Of a stretch of 64,000 bases of DNA, positions 1-9,800 are shown in pieces; position 1 is the stretch's first letter; the number at the start of each line of letters is the position of its first letter. A program made the position numbers and the translations under genes. Under the pieces are notes generated by a model. It saw nothing but the letters and a program-made list of their open reading frames with translations. It was not told where the DNA came from and did no database searches. Origin of the DNA: Paludibaculum sp. (lineage in GTDB: Bacteria; Acidobacteriota; Terriglobia; Bryobacterales; Bryobacteraceae); contig JARKQJ010000170.1 in the NCBI GenBank assembly GCA_029973955.1, forward strand, positions 57,470 to 121,469, given 5' to 3'.

Positions 1-354
1 TGCCTGGGCGCCAGGGAGGATGTGGCATCGATTCTGAGGGAGTCCGACATCGGGGTGCTGAGCTCCGAGTTTGAAGGGCTGCCCCTGGCGTTGCTGGAGT
101 ACGCCAGGGCCGGCCTGCCGGTGGTGGCCACCGATGTGGGACAGTGCCGTGAGGTGCTGGACTCTGGACGCGTCGGATTCCTGGTGCCTCGCCGGTCTCC
201 GGAGCCCTTGGCGGAGGCATTGATCCGGCTACTGGCTTCGCCGGAGTTGCGCGCTCAGAGCGGAGCCGCCTTCCGTGAATTCGTCGCCGGACACTTCAGC
301 CCTGAGATTGCGCTGCGGAAGGTGATGCAGATCTACCACTCCATGCTGGTATGA
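1..354 (+). CDS. Glycosyltransferase family 4, C-terminal part (5' end outside window)
   Basis: The reading frame is open from the first base of the window, so the gene starts upstream; 117 residues are visible. They match the C-terminal Rossmann half of GT4 sugar transferases: an E-x7-E-like donor-binding segment (EFEGLPLALLE), then AGLPVVATDVG and a closing alpha-helical segment. Such enzymes move a sugar from a nucleotide-sugar donor onto a growing glycan in the cytoplasm. The stop codon lies just before a beta-helix gene with its own Shine-Dalgarno sequence, so the two are probably cotranscribed within an exopolysaccharide operon. Donor and acceptor cannot be told from this fragment. Confidence 0.88.
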   Translation, partial: CLGAREDVASILRESDIGVLSSEFEGLPLALLEYARAGLPVVATDVGQCREVLDSGRVGFLVPRRSPEPLAEALIRLLASPELRAQSGAAFREFVAGHFSPEIALRKVMQIYHSMLV

Positions 355-355
355 C

Positions 356-361
356 GGGGAG
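356..361 (+). promoter_or_regulatory. Shine-Dalgarno site selecting the ATG at 369
   Basis: GGGGAG lies 7 nt before the ATG at 369. The earlier in-frame ATG at 351 overlaps the previous stop codon and has no comparable site, so 369 is the better start for the beta-helix protein. Confidence 0.6.
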
Positions 362-368
362 AACAATC

Positions 369-1919
369 ATGCCTGGCTTTGCCGCCTTGCGAGGTTTGAT
401 GCCGAGATTCACGATTGGACTCGCGCTCTGCCTCGCGTCGCTTGTGATCTTCCATCCCGACCAGCAAGCCGCAAGGCCTGCCCACGCTGCTCGGAAGCCG
501 TCGCCGCGCGTGATGGAAAGTCTCTTCACCCTGTATGTCTCGCCCACCGGAAGATCCGAGGCCGCCGGGACGATGGATGACCCAAAGGACCTCCTGAGTG
601 TGCTGGCCAAACCCGAAGCGGTTCCGCCAGGCAGCATCATCTGGCTGCGGGGCGGCATGTATGGAGATGGCAAGACATATTTCATCAGTCGCCTGGCCGG
701 CACCGAAGAGGCGCCCATCATCCTGCGGCAGATGCCGGGCGAGAGGGCCGCCCTGAACGGTTCTCTGATTATCGAAGGCGCACACACCTGGTTCTGGGGC
801 TTCGAAGTGCTCAGTACTTTTGAAGACCGGACAGGCGACCGCTACAACCCACAGGCGGGCACGTTGGACGGCGTGGTGGTGAACGGCCCTTACACCAAGC
901 TGATCAGCCTGGTGATCCACGACACGCGGGAAGGAGTGGCCGTCTGGACACCGGCGGAAGGTGCAGAAGTCCATGACTGCATCATCTACAACAATGGCTG
1001 GCAGGGCCCGGATCGCGGCCATGGCCATGGAATCTACACGCAGAACAACGGCGCGCCAAAACGCCTCACCGGCAACATCATCTTCAATCAATTTGGGGTC
1101 GGCATCCACGCCTATGGCAGCGATAAGGCGTTCGTGCGCAACTACATGGTCGACCATAACGTGGTGTTCAACAACGGCAGGCTCAGCATCGACGGCAGGA
1201 GCGACAACCTGTTCTTCGGCTCCGGTGGAAGCCTCTCCGGCATTCGCGTGCAGAGCAATTACACTTATCACACGCCGTCGCAGGATATCGGCGCATCCAG
1301 AGTCGGCTGGCAGTACGGCGGAACCAACCAGGACGTGAGCGTGCTCGACAACTACTTCATCGGAGGGTATATCGGCCTGTCGATGAATAGCTGGAGGTCG
1401 ATGAGAGTCCATGGGAATGTGACCTATGCGGAGAAATCGTACAACGTATTTCTGCAACCTCCGCAGACTGAGGACGGCCTGGTGTCGGACTGGGATGGCA
1501 ACAAGCACTACGGCGCGGGCCAGTTCCTGTTGCGCGGCGAAAAGCGGACTTTCGGCCAGTGGCGCGCAGCCGGGTTTGATGCCAATGGCGAGATGCACGA
1601 CGGGAGACCGCGCGGGGTCTGGTCCTTCGTCAACCGGAATAATTTCGATCCCGGCCGTGCGCACATCGTGATCTACAACTGGGATCTGCAGCCCAAAGTG
1701 TGCGTCGATGTTTCCGCTGTGTTTGAGACCGGCATCAAGTATCAGGTGTTCGACGGGCAGAACATCTTCGGCGATGCCCTGGTGACCGGCGAGTTGCAGG
1801 GACGCGAGGTGTGCATCCCGATGACGGACCTGAAAGTAGTCATGCCGCTTGGCGTGGTGCCCAACCCTCCCACGCACACCGCACCCGAGTTCGGAGTCTT
1901 CGTGATGGTCCGGGAGTAG
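369..1919 (+). CDS. Secreted right-handed beta-helix protein in exopolysaccharide operon
   Basis: A 516-residue protein with an N-terminal hydrophobic signal segment (about residues 11-32), then a parallel beta-helix type fold. It begins with a YVSPTG block and a WLRGGMYGD block typical of Pel/pectate-lyase-like helices. A strongly conserved-looking GWQGPDRGHGH block sits near residue 212, and the end carries HTAPEFGVFV. It is homologous over its full length to the N-terminal half of the protein encoded at 6845-10183 on the other strand. Its place between glycosyltransferases suggests periplasmic or extracellular polysaccharide cleavage, epimerisation or modification, but no catalytic residues can be assigned with certainty. 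An ATG at 351 is an alternative start. Confidence 0.88.
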   Translation: MPGFAALRGLMPRFTIGLALCLASLVIFHPDQQAARPAHAARKPSPRVMESLFTLYVSPTGRSEAAGTMDDPKDLLSVLAKPEAVPPGSIIWLRGGMYGDGKTYFISRLAGTEEAPIILRQMPGERAALNGSLIIEGAHTWFWGFEVLSTFEDRTGDRYNPQAGTLDGVVVNGPYTKLISLVIHDTREGVAVWTPAEGAEVHDCIIYNNGWQGPDRGHGHGIYTQNNGAPKRLTGNIIFNQFGVGIHAYGSDKAFVRNYMVDHNVVFNNGRLSIDGRSDNLFFGSGGSLSGIRVQSNYTYHTPSQDIGASRVGWQYGGTNQDVSVLDNYFIGGYIGLSMNSWRSMRVHGNVTYAEKSYNVFLQPPQTEDGLVSDWDGNKHYGAGQFLLRGEKRTFGQWRAAGFDANGEMHDGRPRGVWSFVNRNNFDPGRAHIVIYNWDLQPKVCVDVSAVFETGIKYQVFDGQNIFGDALVTGELQGREVCIPMTDLKVVMPLGVVPNPPTHTAPEFGVFVMVRE

Positions 1920-1924
1920 CACTC

Positions 1925-3016
1925 ATGGCAACAACGGAACCGCGCTCAGTATTGTTCATTGGTAACTACCTCAGCCGAAACCGCGGCACGAGGGCCGTGA
2001 CCGAAGACCTGTCTCTGCGGCTGGAGTCCTTGGGCTGGCGCGTGATCCGGGCTTCCGGAAAGGCGAACAAGGTGCTGCGCATGGCCGACATGCTGATTAC
2101 GATCTGGCGGCGGCGCGCGGACTATGACGTCGCCGTGGTGGATGTGTACAGCGGCCAGGCCTTTCGCTTTGCGGAGTTTAGCGCCGCGCTGCTCACCGCC
2201 CTGGGCAAACCGTTCGTGCTGCTCCTGCACGGCGGAAGACTGCCCGAATTCGCGCTTTCTCATCAGCGTCGCGTGCGCCGGTTGCTGGCGCGGGCCACCG
2301 CGGTGGTGTCACCGTCCCGCTACCTGCTGGAACGCATGCGAAACCTGCGCCCGGATGCGCAGTTGATTCCCAACCCCATCTCGCTGGAGCAGTGCCGGTA
2401 CGTTCCGCGCCACAGGGTTGCGCCGAAACTGGCCTGGCTGCGTGCCTACCATCACGTCTACAACCTCCCCATGGCCATCCAGGTGGTCGAACGGCTGCTA
2501 CACCAGTTTCCGGAGATCCGGCTCACCGCGATCGGTCCGGACAAGGGAGACGGAACCTTGGCCGAGGTTCAGGCACAGGTCGCTCTGCGAAATCTCGCGG
2601 AACACGTGCGGCTGCAGGGAGCGGTCGACAAAGAACAGGTGCCCGGCTGCCTGAACCAGGGCGACATCTTCCTGAACACCACCAACATCGACAACACTCC
2701 GGTGAGCGTGCTGGAAGCGATGGCCTGCGGACTGTGCGTCGTCAGTACGGATGTCGGCGGCATCCCCTACCTGTTGGAGGACGGAGTGGACTCCCTGCTG
2801 GTGCCGCGCGGCGATGCCGCGGCGTGCGCCGCCGCGGTAGAGAGGCTCTTGAAAGACGACGCGCTTGCGGCGCGCCTCTCCGCGGCCGCGCGCCGCAAGG
2901 CAGAGGCTTTCGACTGGCAGCGCGTGCTGCCCCAATGGCAGAGTCTGCTCCTCAATCTCATCCCCGCGCGATCGTCCGCCCGGCCCTTGGCGCCGCGTGA
3001 AGTGGCAGGTCACTAA
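1925..3016 (+). CDS. Glycosyltransferase family 4
   Basis: A 363-residue GT4 sugar transferase. It has an N-terminal Rossmann half beginning SVLFIGNYL and a C-terminal half with TTNIDNTPVSVLEAMACG, the E-x7-E-type donor-binding motif, followed by VVSTDVGGIP. The reading frame is open further upstream, but those residues overlap the preceding gene and look unlike the family. The ATG at 1925, 5 nt after the previous stop codon, starts just before the first Rossmann strand. It is a cytoplasmic enzyme adding one sugar to a lipid-linked exopolysaccharide intermediate, inferred from the family and the neighbouring GT2 genes. Sugar specificity is unknown. Confidence 0.9.
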   Translation: MATTEPRSVLFIGNYLSRNRGTRAVTEDLSLRLESLGWRVIRASGKANKVLRMADMLITIWRRRADYDVAVVDVYSGQAFRFAEFSAALLTALGKPFVLLLHGGRLPEFALSHQRRVRRLLARATAVVSPSRYLLERMRNLRPDAQLIPNPISLEQCRYVPRHRVAPKLAWLRAYHHVYNLPMAIQVVERLLHQFPEIRLTAIGPDKGDGTLAEVQAQVALRNLAEHVRLQGAVDKEQVPGCLNQGDIFLNTTNIDNTPVSVLEAMACGLCVVSTDVGGIPYLLEDGVDSLLVPRGDAAACAAAVERLLKDDALAARLSAAARRKAEAFDWQRVLPQWQSLLLNLIPARSSARPLAPREVAGH

Positions 3017-3018
3017 CC

Positions 3019-4077
3019 ATGCCCAACCGGACAGTCTCCGTCATCATTCCATGCCGCAACGAATCCGGCCACGTACGCGCGTTCCTTGACTCCCTCATGG
3101 CGCAGCGGACGCCCGGCCTGGACGTGGAGTTCATCATCGCCGATGGCTGCAGCGACGATGGAACGCGAGAGATCCTCGCAGCCTATTCGGCGGCCCACCC
3201 GCAAGTCCGGGTGATCGACAATCCGGGCCGCATTGTTTCCACCGGGCTGAACGCCGCCATTCGCGCTTCCTCCGGCGAAATCGTAATCAGAATGGATGCC
3301 CACACCGAGTTCCATCCCGACTACATCGCCACCTGCGTGGAGACGCTGGAGCGCACAGGTGCCGAGAATGTGGGCGGACCGGCCCGCACAAAGGCGGATA
3401 CTTTCATGAGCCGGGCCGTGGCCGCCGCGTATCATAGCCGCTTCTCCACGGGCGGAGCCCGCTTCCACGACCCGGACTTCGAGGGCTTCGTGGACACAGT
3501 AACCTACGGGTGCTGGCGGCGGGAGACGCTGGTCCGCCTCGGGTACTTCGACGAAGCTCTGGTCCGCAACCAGGATGATGAGCTCAACTACCGGCTGGTC
3601 CTGACGGGCGGACGCATCTATCAGTCGCCGCGAATCGTCTCCTGGTACCGGCCGCGCGGGAGCCTGCGAACCCTGTTCCTGCAGTACTTCCAATACGGCT
3701 TCTGGAAAGTAGCCGTGATCCGCAAACACCATATGCCCGCATCGTGGCGCCATCTTGCGCCCTGCCTGTTTTCGATCCTCATGCTCGTCCTGCTGCTCAC
3801 CGCTGTGGCCGGGTTGCTCATGGGCCGCGGCGGCGTCGCGCTTGCAGCGGCGGCTCTCATGGCAGGCACGCTGGGCTGCTATCTCGCCGCTGCCGCCGCG
3901 TTCTCATTGCAGGCTGCGGCGCGCGCAGGTTTCGACCTGTTGCCAGTGTTGCCCTTGGTCTTTGGAACCTACCACCTTTCTTATGCGTCGGGATTCCTGG
4001 CCGGGCTCGCACTCCGGCCGAAACCATCATCCGGGCACATGACCCCCGGAAGCGTGTTCAGTCAGATCAGCCGCTGA
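3019..4077 (+). CDS. Glycosyltransferase family 2, ExoA-like
   Basis: A 352-residue GT2 enzyme. The N-terminal GT-A domain starts TVSVIIPCRNES, has the nucleotide-sugar metal motif region RMDAHTEF near residue 93, and a later QDDELNYRL acceptor/catalytic segment. About three hydrophobic membrane segments follow (roughly residues 245-335). This arrangement resembles ExoA of succinoglycan synthesis, which adds a sugar to an undecaprenyl-linked chain at the inner face of the membrane. The start is 2 nt after the upstream stop codon, so the gene is tightly coupled to the GT4 gene. The ExoA comparison rests on motif pattern; the linkage made is unknown. Confidence 0.9.
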   Translation: MPNRTVSVIIPCRNESGHVRAFLDSLMAQRTPGLDVEFIIADGCSDDGTREILAAYSAAHPQVRVIDNPGRIVSTGLNAAIRASSGEIVIRMDAHTEFHPDYIATCVETLERTGAENVGGPARTKADTFMSRAVAAAYHSRFSTGGARFHDPDFEGFVDTVTYGCWRRETLVRLGYFDEALVRNQDDELNYRLVLTGGRIYQSPRIVSWYRPRGSLRTLFLQYFQYGFWKVAVIRKHHMPASWRHLAPCLFSILMLVLLLTAVAGLLMGRGGVALAAAALMAGTLGCYLAAAAAFSLQAAARAGFDLLPVLPLVFGTYHLSYASGFLAGLALRPKPSSGHMTPGSVFSQISR

Positions 4078-4141
4078 GACAGCTGACTTCCACCCCAATT
4101 GAATTCGCTCCCTTTGAATTGACATCCCTGGAGGCCGTATT

Positions 4142-5161
4142 ATGCTGCTGTCCCTGGTAATCCCCCTGTACAACGAAGAGGAGGTGCTGCCCTCCCTCCT
4201 GCCGCAACTTCGGCGGACTCTGGCGGCCATCGATTGCGAATACGAGATCGTATTCGTCAACGACGGCAGCAGGGACCGCACCGCATACCTCGTCCGCGAT
4301 GTCTGCAACGAGGATCCCCGCATCAAACTCCTCTCCTTCAGCCGGAATTTCGGCCATCAGACGGCCATCACCGCCGGCATCGACTACGCGCAGGGGGACG
4401 CCGTCGTTGTGATGGATGGGGACTTGCAGGACCCGCCGGAACTCCTCGTCGAAATGGTCCGGCTGTACCGGACTGGGTTCGACGTCGTCTCCGCCCAGCG
4501 TGCTAACCGGGACCAGGACACGTTCTTCAAACGAAACACGGCGCGGCTCTTCTACTGGCTGATGCGGAGGCTGATCGACGACCGCATGGTCCCGCAGGTC
4601 GGCGACTTCCGGCTGTTCAGCCGCGCAGCGGTGCGCGCATTGCAGGGCTTCCGAGAGCAGCACCGCTTCATGCGCGGATTGGTGGCCTGGTGTGGACTGA
4701 GAGAGGCCATCATTCCTTTCTGCCGCCCGGCGCGAACCGCCGGAGAAACGAAATATCCGCTTCGTCGAATGATTCCCTTGGCCTGGACCGCCGTCACGTC
4801 CTCGTCCGGCCTCCCGCTGCGCGCCGCGCTGCCCTTGGGGCTTCTGATGGCGTTCGTGGGCATGGGTGGACTCACCGGCGATGCTCTGGCCGCCGGCATC
4901 TGGCGCTCGGCCTGGCCCGCATGGGCGGCGGTGGCACTGGTTCAGGTGCTCTGCTGCGGCATCATGCTGGTGTCTGTCGGGATCGTCGGAGACTATGTGG
5001 CTCGCACCTATGAGGAGATCAAGGGCCGGCCGCTGTACATCGTGAACGAATCCGTCAACATCGATCCCGAGAAGTACCATGTGGACCGTTCCCTGGTCCT
5101 GCCCAGGACACAGCAGCGTGTGGCCGATCAAATTCACGAAGTAAAGGCCTTGGGTGCCTGA
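4142..5161 (+). CDS. Polyprenyl-phosphate glycosyltransferase, GT2 (ArnC/GtrB/DPM1-like)
   Basis: A 339-residue GT2 enzyme. It starts LSLVIPLYNEEEVLP, has the DGDLQDPPE metal-binding motif near residues 98-106 and a conserved TKYPLRRMI segment, then two C-terminal transmembrane helices (about residues 228-290). This is the layout of bactoprenol glycosyltransferases such as GtrB and ArnC, which charge undecaprenyl phosphate with a sugar for use on the outer face of the membrane. The next gene encodes a GT-C-like multi-pass protein that could accept such a donor, a pairing known from GtrB systems (inference). GGAGG at 4130-4134 lies 7 nt before the ATG. Confidence 0.92.
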   Translation: MLLSLVIPLYNEEEVLPSLLPQLRRTLAAIDCEYEIVFVNDGSRDRTAYLVRDVCNEDPRIKLLSFSRNFGHQTAITAGIDYAQGDAVVVMDGDLQDPPELLVEMVRLYRTGFDVVSAQRANRDQDTFFKRNTARLFYWLMRRLIDDRMVPQVGDFRLFSRAAVRALQGFREQHRFMRGLVAWCGLREAIIPFCRPARTAGETKYPLRRMIPLAWTAVTSSSGLPLRAALPLGLLMAFVGMGGLTGDALAAGIWRSAWPAWAAVALVQVLCCGIMLVSVGIVGDYVARTYEEIKGRPLYIVNESVNIDPEKYHVDRSLVLPRTQQRVADQIHEVKALGA

Positions 5162-6773
5162 GATGGCGGTGATGCCGATGGCGAAGTCCAGCGACGCGTA
5201 CGGAAATGTCTCGCCGGGACGGGCAGCGGCCGGGTCTCCACCGGTTTCGCTATGGCCCCTGGTCGTGGCGATCGTAGTTGTCGGCGCTCCCATGTTCTGG
5301 GGAGCCTTGGAGGCTTATCCTCTTTACGACGACGGTTGGCTGCTGATGATGTTGCGCGAAGGCGCGCCCGGCCAATTGGCGGCCGCCATGCCGGACCGGC
5401 CATTGTTCGGCAGGCTGGTAGGGTTCCTCGCATCGGCCTGGGGCAGTTCGCCACTGTTCTTTGTCTCTCTCTCGATGCTGCTATGCGCCGTATACGCCTT
5501 CCAGGTTGGCCTGCTGTGGCGGCGCGTGTTTCCCGACATGAAGCAGTATGGATGCCTGGCCGGCGCCATGGCGATGTCAACCCTGCTCGTCCAGGCGCAG
5601 TTGTGCACTCTACTGGTCGAATTGCCCTGTGTGGCCCCCGCCATTGCCGTGCTGGGCGGTCTGCTTCTGCTCCTGCGAGGGGTGGAGGGCAGTGAGCGGA
5701 CTTGGCGGGTCAGCGTCCTGCTCGCATCAGCGCTCATCGTATCGGGAGTTCTCTTCAGCGAATACGCGGTGGCCTCCGCGGCTGCTGGCATCACAATTCT
5801 CGGGGGCATGTACCTGTCAGCGGAGGAACCTGTCGCGCGCACGCGTCTGCGATGGGCACTGGCAGCGATGGCAATCGCCACCGCCGCATCCTACGTCGTG
5901 TTCCTGCAGATGACCAACCTGACCGTGTCAAGGCCTTCGGTAAGCCCGAATAATGCCAGCGCGGTAATGCGTAAGAATCCGATCTCCGTTGTGACCAACC
6001 TGTTGAATGGCGTTTGGTACGCGGCGCTGGGCGCGGCGGCCAAGGCCGCCGGCCAGGTGAGTTTGGATTGGAGCAGCCGCTTCACGGTGTTGGCAACGGC
6101 TTATGGGGCGATGTCGGCCGGGTTGCTCTGGTGGCTTCTCCCGAAGCCGGACCTTTCCGGAGTTCGGCCCAGTGCGTCCCGCATCCATCCGGGTGCGCTG
6201 GTCCTGGCTGTCGCCGCCGGCTTGCTCCCCGTGGCGATGATGGGGCGTGGCACCGCGCTTACGGGCTTCGGCTCCAGATTCCTGCTTCCCGTTGTTCCAG
6301 CCGCATCCATTGCCCTGCTCGTATTCCTGTTTCATCTCGTCCGCTCGAGATGGACTCGGGTGGTCGTGGCGGCCATCGGGTTGATTACCGCCCATGCTTC
6401 GTTCTCCACCGCGGTGGCTGCGCGCCGCGAGGCTCGGCAGATCGACGCCCTCGGCGATAGCCTGGCCCCTTATGTCTCCGGCGGTTCCGAATACACGGTC
6501 GCTGTTCTTTCTCAATCCGGCATGGACTATGAACTGACCGCCCGTGTCTCACGACGCTGGCCCTTGGAACAGGCGCGGAGTTTCTGGATGTTTGACCTCG
6601 ACAGCGGCCCGGCCCTCTATGGGCCAAGACGCGGCTGTGTGGCGTCGCCGCGCATTGAGAAGGATCTGCGCACGCTGCGCCGTTTCGGAGCCGTGAGCAG
6701 CCTGCTTTGGGTTGAGTACCGGAACGGACACCTGATCTCGATCGAACCCTATTGCCAGGAGATTGGCAGATAG
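5154..6773 (+). CDS. Multi-pass membrane protein, GT-C glycosyltransferase-like
   Basis: A 539-residue protein with about ten hydrophobic segments and a soluble C-terminal tail of around 120 residues. The loop after the first membrane helix carries PLYDDGW, resembling the acidic first-loop motif of GT-C enzymes that use polyprenyl-phosphate sugars. It overlaps the GtrB-like gene by 8 nt and starts with GTG preceded by AAAGG; an ATG at 5163 is an alternative. The coupling to a polyprenyl-phosphate sugar synthase supports a GT-C role, such as side-chain addition outside the membrane. No close family is recognised with certainty. A bidirectional terminator follows. Confidence 0.82.
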   Translation: MPEMAVMPMAKSSDAYGNVSPGRAAAGSPPVSLWPLVVAIVVVGAPMFWGALEAYPLYDDGWLLMMLREGAPGQLAAAMPDRPLFGRLVGFLASAWGSSPLFFVSLSMLLCAVYAFQVGLLWRRVFPDMKQYGCLAGAMAMSTLLVQAQLCTLLVELPCVAPAIAVLGGLLLLLRGVEGSERTWRVSVLLASALIVSGVLFSEYAVASAAAGITILGGMYLSAEEPVARTRLRWALAAMAIATAASYVVFLQMTNLTVSRPSVSPNNASAVMRKNPISVVTNLLNGVWYAALGAAAKAAGQVSLDWSSRFTVLATAYGAMSAGLLWWLLPKPDLSGVRPSASRIHPGALVLAVAAGLLPVAMMGRGTALTGFGSRFLLPVVPAASIALLVFLFHLVRSRWTRVVVAAIGLITAHASFSTAVAARREARQIDALGDSLAPYVSGGSEYTVAVLSQSGMDYELTARVSRRWPLEQARSFWMFDLDSGPALYGPRRGCVASPRIEKDLRTLRRFGAVSSLLWVEYRNGHLISIEPYCQEIGR

Positions 6774-6792
6774 ACGCTCCCGCAAAGAAAAA

Positions 6793-6817
6793 CCCCGGCG
6801 CGTTGAGAGCGCCGGGG
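6793..6817. terminator. Bidirectional rho-independent terminator
   Basis: A perfect 9-bp stem, CCCCGGCGC with GCGCCGGGG, around the 7-nt loop GTTGAGA. It is followed by TCTTTC on the + strand and flanked by an A-rich run before the stem that becomes TTTTTCTTT on the minus strand. It lies between the stop codons of two convergent genes and suits both. Confidence 0.88.
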
Positions 6818-6844
6818 TCTTTCGATCGGTTTACAGTTCAGGTG

Positions 6845-9800
6845 CTACTGACCGTTGGCGAGCTGCAGGATGTCTGCCGCTGCCAGTGCGGATCGGAAGA
6901 CCTTTACCTGGTCGATAGCGCCATTGAAGTATGTGGCGTAGTACGGGTACTCGATCGCGCCGATTTCAAACAACGCCGCGCTCGTCCCCGCCACAGTCGG
7001 CAAGCTTTGCTGGACGGTACGGACGCCATCCACATAGAACGTCACCGACTGTCCCAAGGCCACCACGACGGCGACGTGGTGCCACGCGCCATCGTTCACC
7101 TTGACGGTATCGACCACTTCTTTGGCTCCAGCCGACGAGTTCTTGCCGCCTACCCTGAACGAAAGGGTGCCGGTGCCGCTGGTCTTGAAGACGTAGCCTG
7201 CCTCAGTCCCGGACGTGTCGTATTTGGAAACGATGGCTTCCTGCCGTCCGTTGCTGGTGGTTTTGATCCAGGCAGAGATGGTGAAGTTCGAGGTCAGGTC
7301 CATCTGCGAAGCCGAGGACGTAACCAGCGCTCCATTGTATCCGTTGAAGAGCAAAGCGTCATCCCATCTGCCCGGAGTGGTCTTGAGATTCAGGGCTGTG
7401 AGGTGCAGACCGCTCTTGGATTTGTCGAGAAGCACGCCGTTGATCAGGTCAGTGGCGTTCATTGTCCAGTAACCAGCGGGATCAGGAAGATTCCCGGTGG
7501 GCACCGTGTTCGAAACGGTCACGGTCACGCTGGCCGTCGCGGAATTGCCCGCGGCATCCCGCGCCACCATGCTCAGCACGTGCGAGCCGTTGGGCACGCC
7601 GGTGCTGTCCCAGGAGACAGTATAGGGTCCCGCAAGCAGTTCCGCGCCGCGGGCAATGCCGTCCACCTTAAACTGGACGCCGGCCACCGCCGTGTTGTCA
7701 GATGCCGTAGCGGCCACGTTGACCGTGCCGCTCACCGTCTGATTGGCGGCGGGAGAGTTGATTTGAATGGACGGCGGAGTAGTGTCGGTGGGCGCGGCGC
7801 CCGATCCCGCGCCGAAGAAGACGCCGCTCAGCACGGCATTCGGCCCGGCGGTCCGCGTCACCTTGAATTGCACCTTGCCGGTGACATTCCACACCAGGTA
7901 CATGCCACGATTGAACGCCGACACGGTTCGAGAGTCGAGAACGGTTCCGGTGGACGGGTTCACCACATCGATTCGCTGTGTCCTCGACTGCCCGTCGTAG
8001 TCGAGCGTATAGAGGGCCATTTGGTGCGTCTTGCCATCAGTCAGGTTCACGTCCATCGTGAACGTCGATCCCTGATACCAGCACGATGCGATGCGATTCC
8101 CGCTCTGGCGCAACAGAGCCGCCACGCTGCTGGGATTGCCGTCCCAGACATAGAGGTTGGAGCCGCTGATGCTGGTAAGACCGAAGGCCGGCTGCGCGGA
8201 GATGTCGTTGGCGATCAGGGCGCCTTCCGCGCCGTAGACTGTCTTCCAGTTGCCCTGCGTGGTGGTGTCCAGTTTGACGAAAGTGGCCGCGCCAGTGCTG
8301 ACCGGCGGAATCGGTGTGGAGGCGTTGCTCACCGTCACCGAAACGCTGGTCGAATTACCCTGGTTACCCGCGCTGTCGTAAGCGGTGGCCGACAGTGTGT
8401 GTACGCCGTTGGTGGCCGCCGTCGTATTCCAGGAGACCTGGTAGGGCGCCGAAGTGACGGCCGGGCCGAGCGCTGCGCCATCCAGCTTGAACTGCACGCT
8501 GGAGACACCGACGTTGTCGTTGGCTGTGGCCGCGACATTGATTGTGCCGGAGACCGTCTGCGAAGCGGTAGGAGAAGTAATGAAGACCGACGGCGGAATG
8601 GTGTCCACCGGTGCGGGACTGCCACCGCCATCAAGCGCCGCTCCGCCCACCAGCACAAAGGTGCCGAAGGCTGGAGCCGTGTGCTTCAGAACGGGGCTCC
8701 AGCCCACCACCTGCTTCTTCGTCAGCCCGGTCATCGGGACTGTCGCTTTGGGGTAGCTGGAGTTGTATACGCCGGAAGTCACCGCGGGGCCGGCGAAGTT
8801 CTGGACGTCGCGAATCTCCCACGCGTCGCCATCTTTCAAACCCGCGCCGGAGATGTCCACCTGCACGCTGGCCGTCTTGGCCCAGTTGAAGATGACGATG
8901 TTGGCTCGCCCGGCCTCATACTTGTTGGGCCGCACAAAGATGTTGGCGCCGGTTGTGGGTCGCGCACCGAAAGTCCCTTGTTTGTCGAATCCCGTTGTGG
9001 AGAGGTAGGAGGCCACCGATCCGTCGCTGCCCGAAAGCAGAATCGAATTGCCGTTGGAATCCAGCTTGGTCTGGGCATACTTCATGGTGCCCGTGCAATA
9101 GCGGTTCTGATCCCAACTGTACGCCGAGGGCAGTTGGCCCGCCGGCTGGTACAGCCCGACGAACAACTGCCGCAGGCCGGAATCGGCGCAAATGAAGTTG
9201 TTGCGGAAGGTCACCGTGTCCCAGTTCCATACTTCCAGCACGTTGTAGCCGCCTACAAACCAGTTGTTCTGGACTTTCAGATCGCCGTTCCTGCCGTCCC
9301 ATTGCCAGCCCAGACGGTTCAGCCCGCTGGTGCCCGAGTTGTAGGCGAAGTTGGAATCCAGTTCGATGTTCTTCTTGCTGGCGCCACCGCCGGCAATCAG
9401 GAGCTGATCGACGTTCTGCCCGGAAGGCAGACCGTTGTCCCAGACCACGTTGCCAGTGATCAGGAAGTCCTGGACCAGCGCCGAGCCGCTGCCGTACAAC
9501 TGCATGCCGATGTCGAACGCCTCCGCCAGGAAGTTCTCCGCCAGCAGCTTGCGGTTCACGCCGCCGGCGGCGTTCTGCGAATAAATGGAGTGGCCATGAC
9601 CGCGGTCCGGCCCCTGCCAGCCCACATGCAGAATGATGTTGCCGTACGCTTCAGACTCCGGGCTGTCCTTCCAGAGAGAGAGACCCGAGCTCAGATCGTG
9701 AATATAGCAGTTGATGAACTTGATGCCTTGGCCGTGAACGTCAATGCTGGAATTGAGGATCGACCATGGGCCAGGATCGTTCGTGGAACGCGGAATGCCC

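Noticed and set aside
333..1922. Long minus-strand reading frame opposite the beta-helix gene (529 codons)
   Set aside because: It lies antisense to a well-supported protein and its translation lacks family motifs; long antisense frames are expected in high-GC DNA. The same applies to many others, e.g. 2498-3013, 4067-5293, 22562-23917 and 53486-54892.
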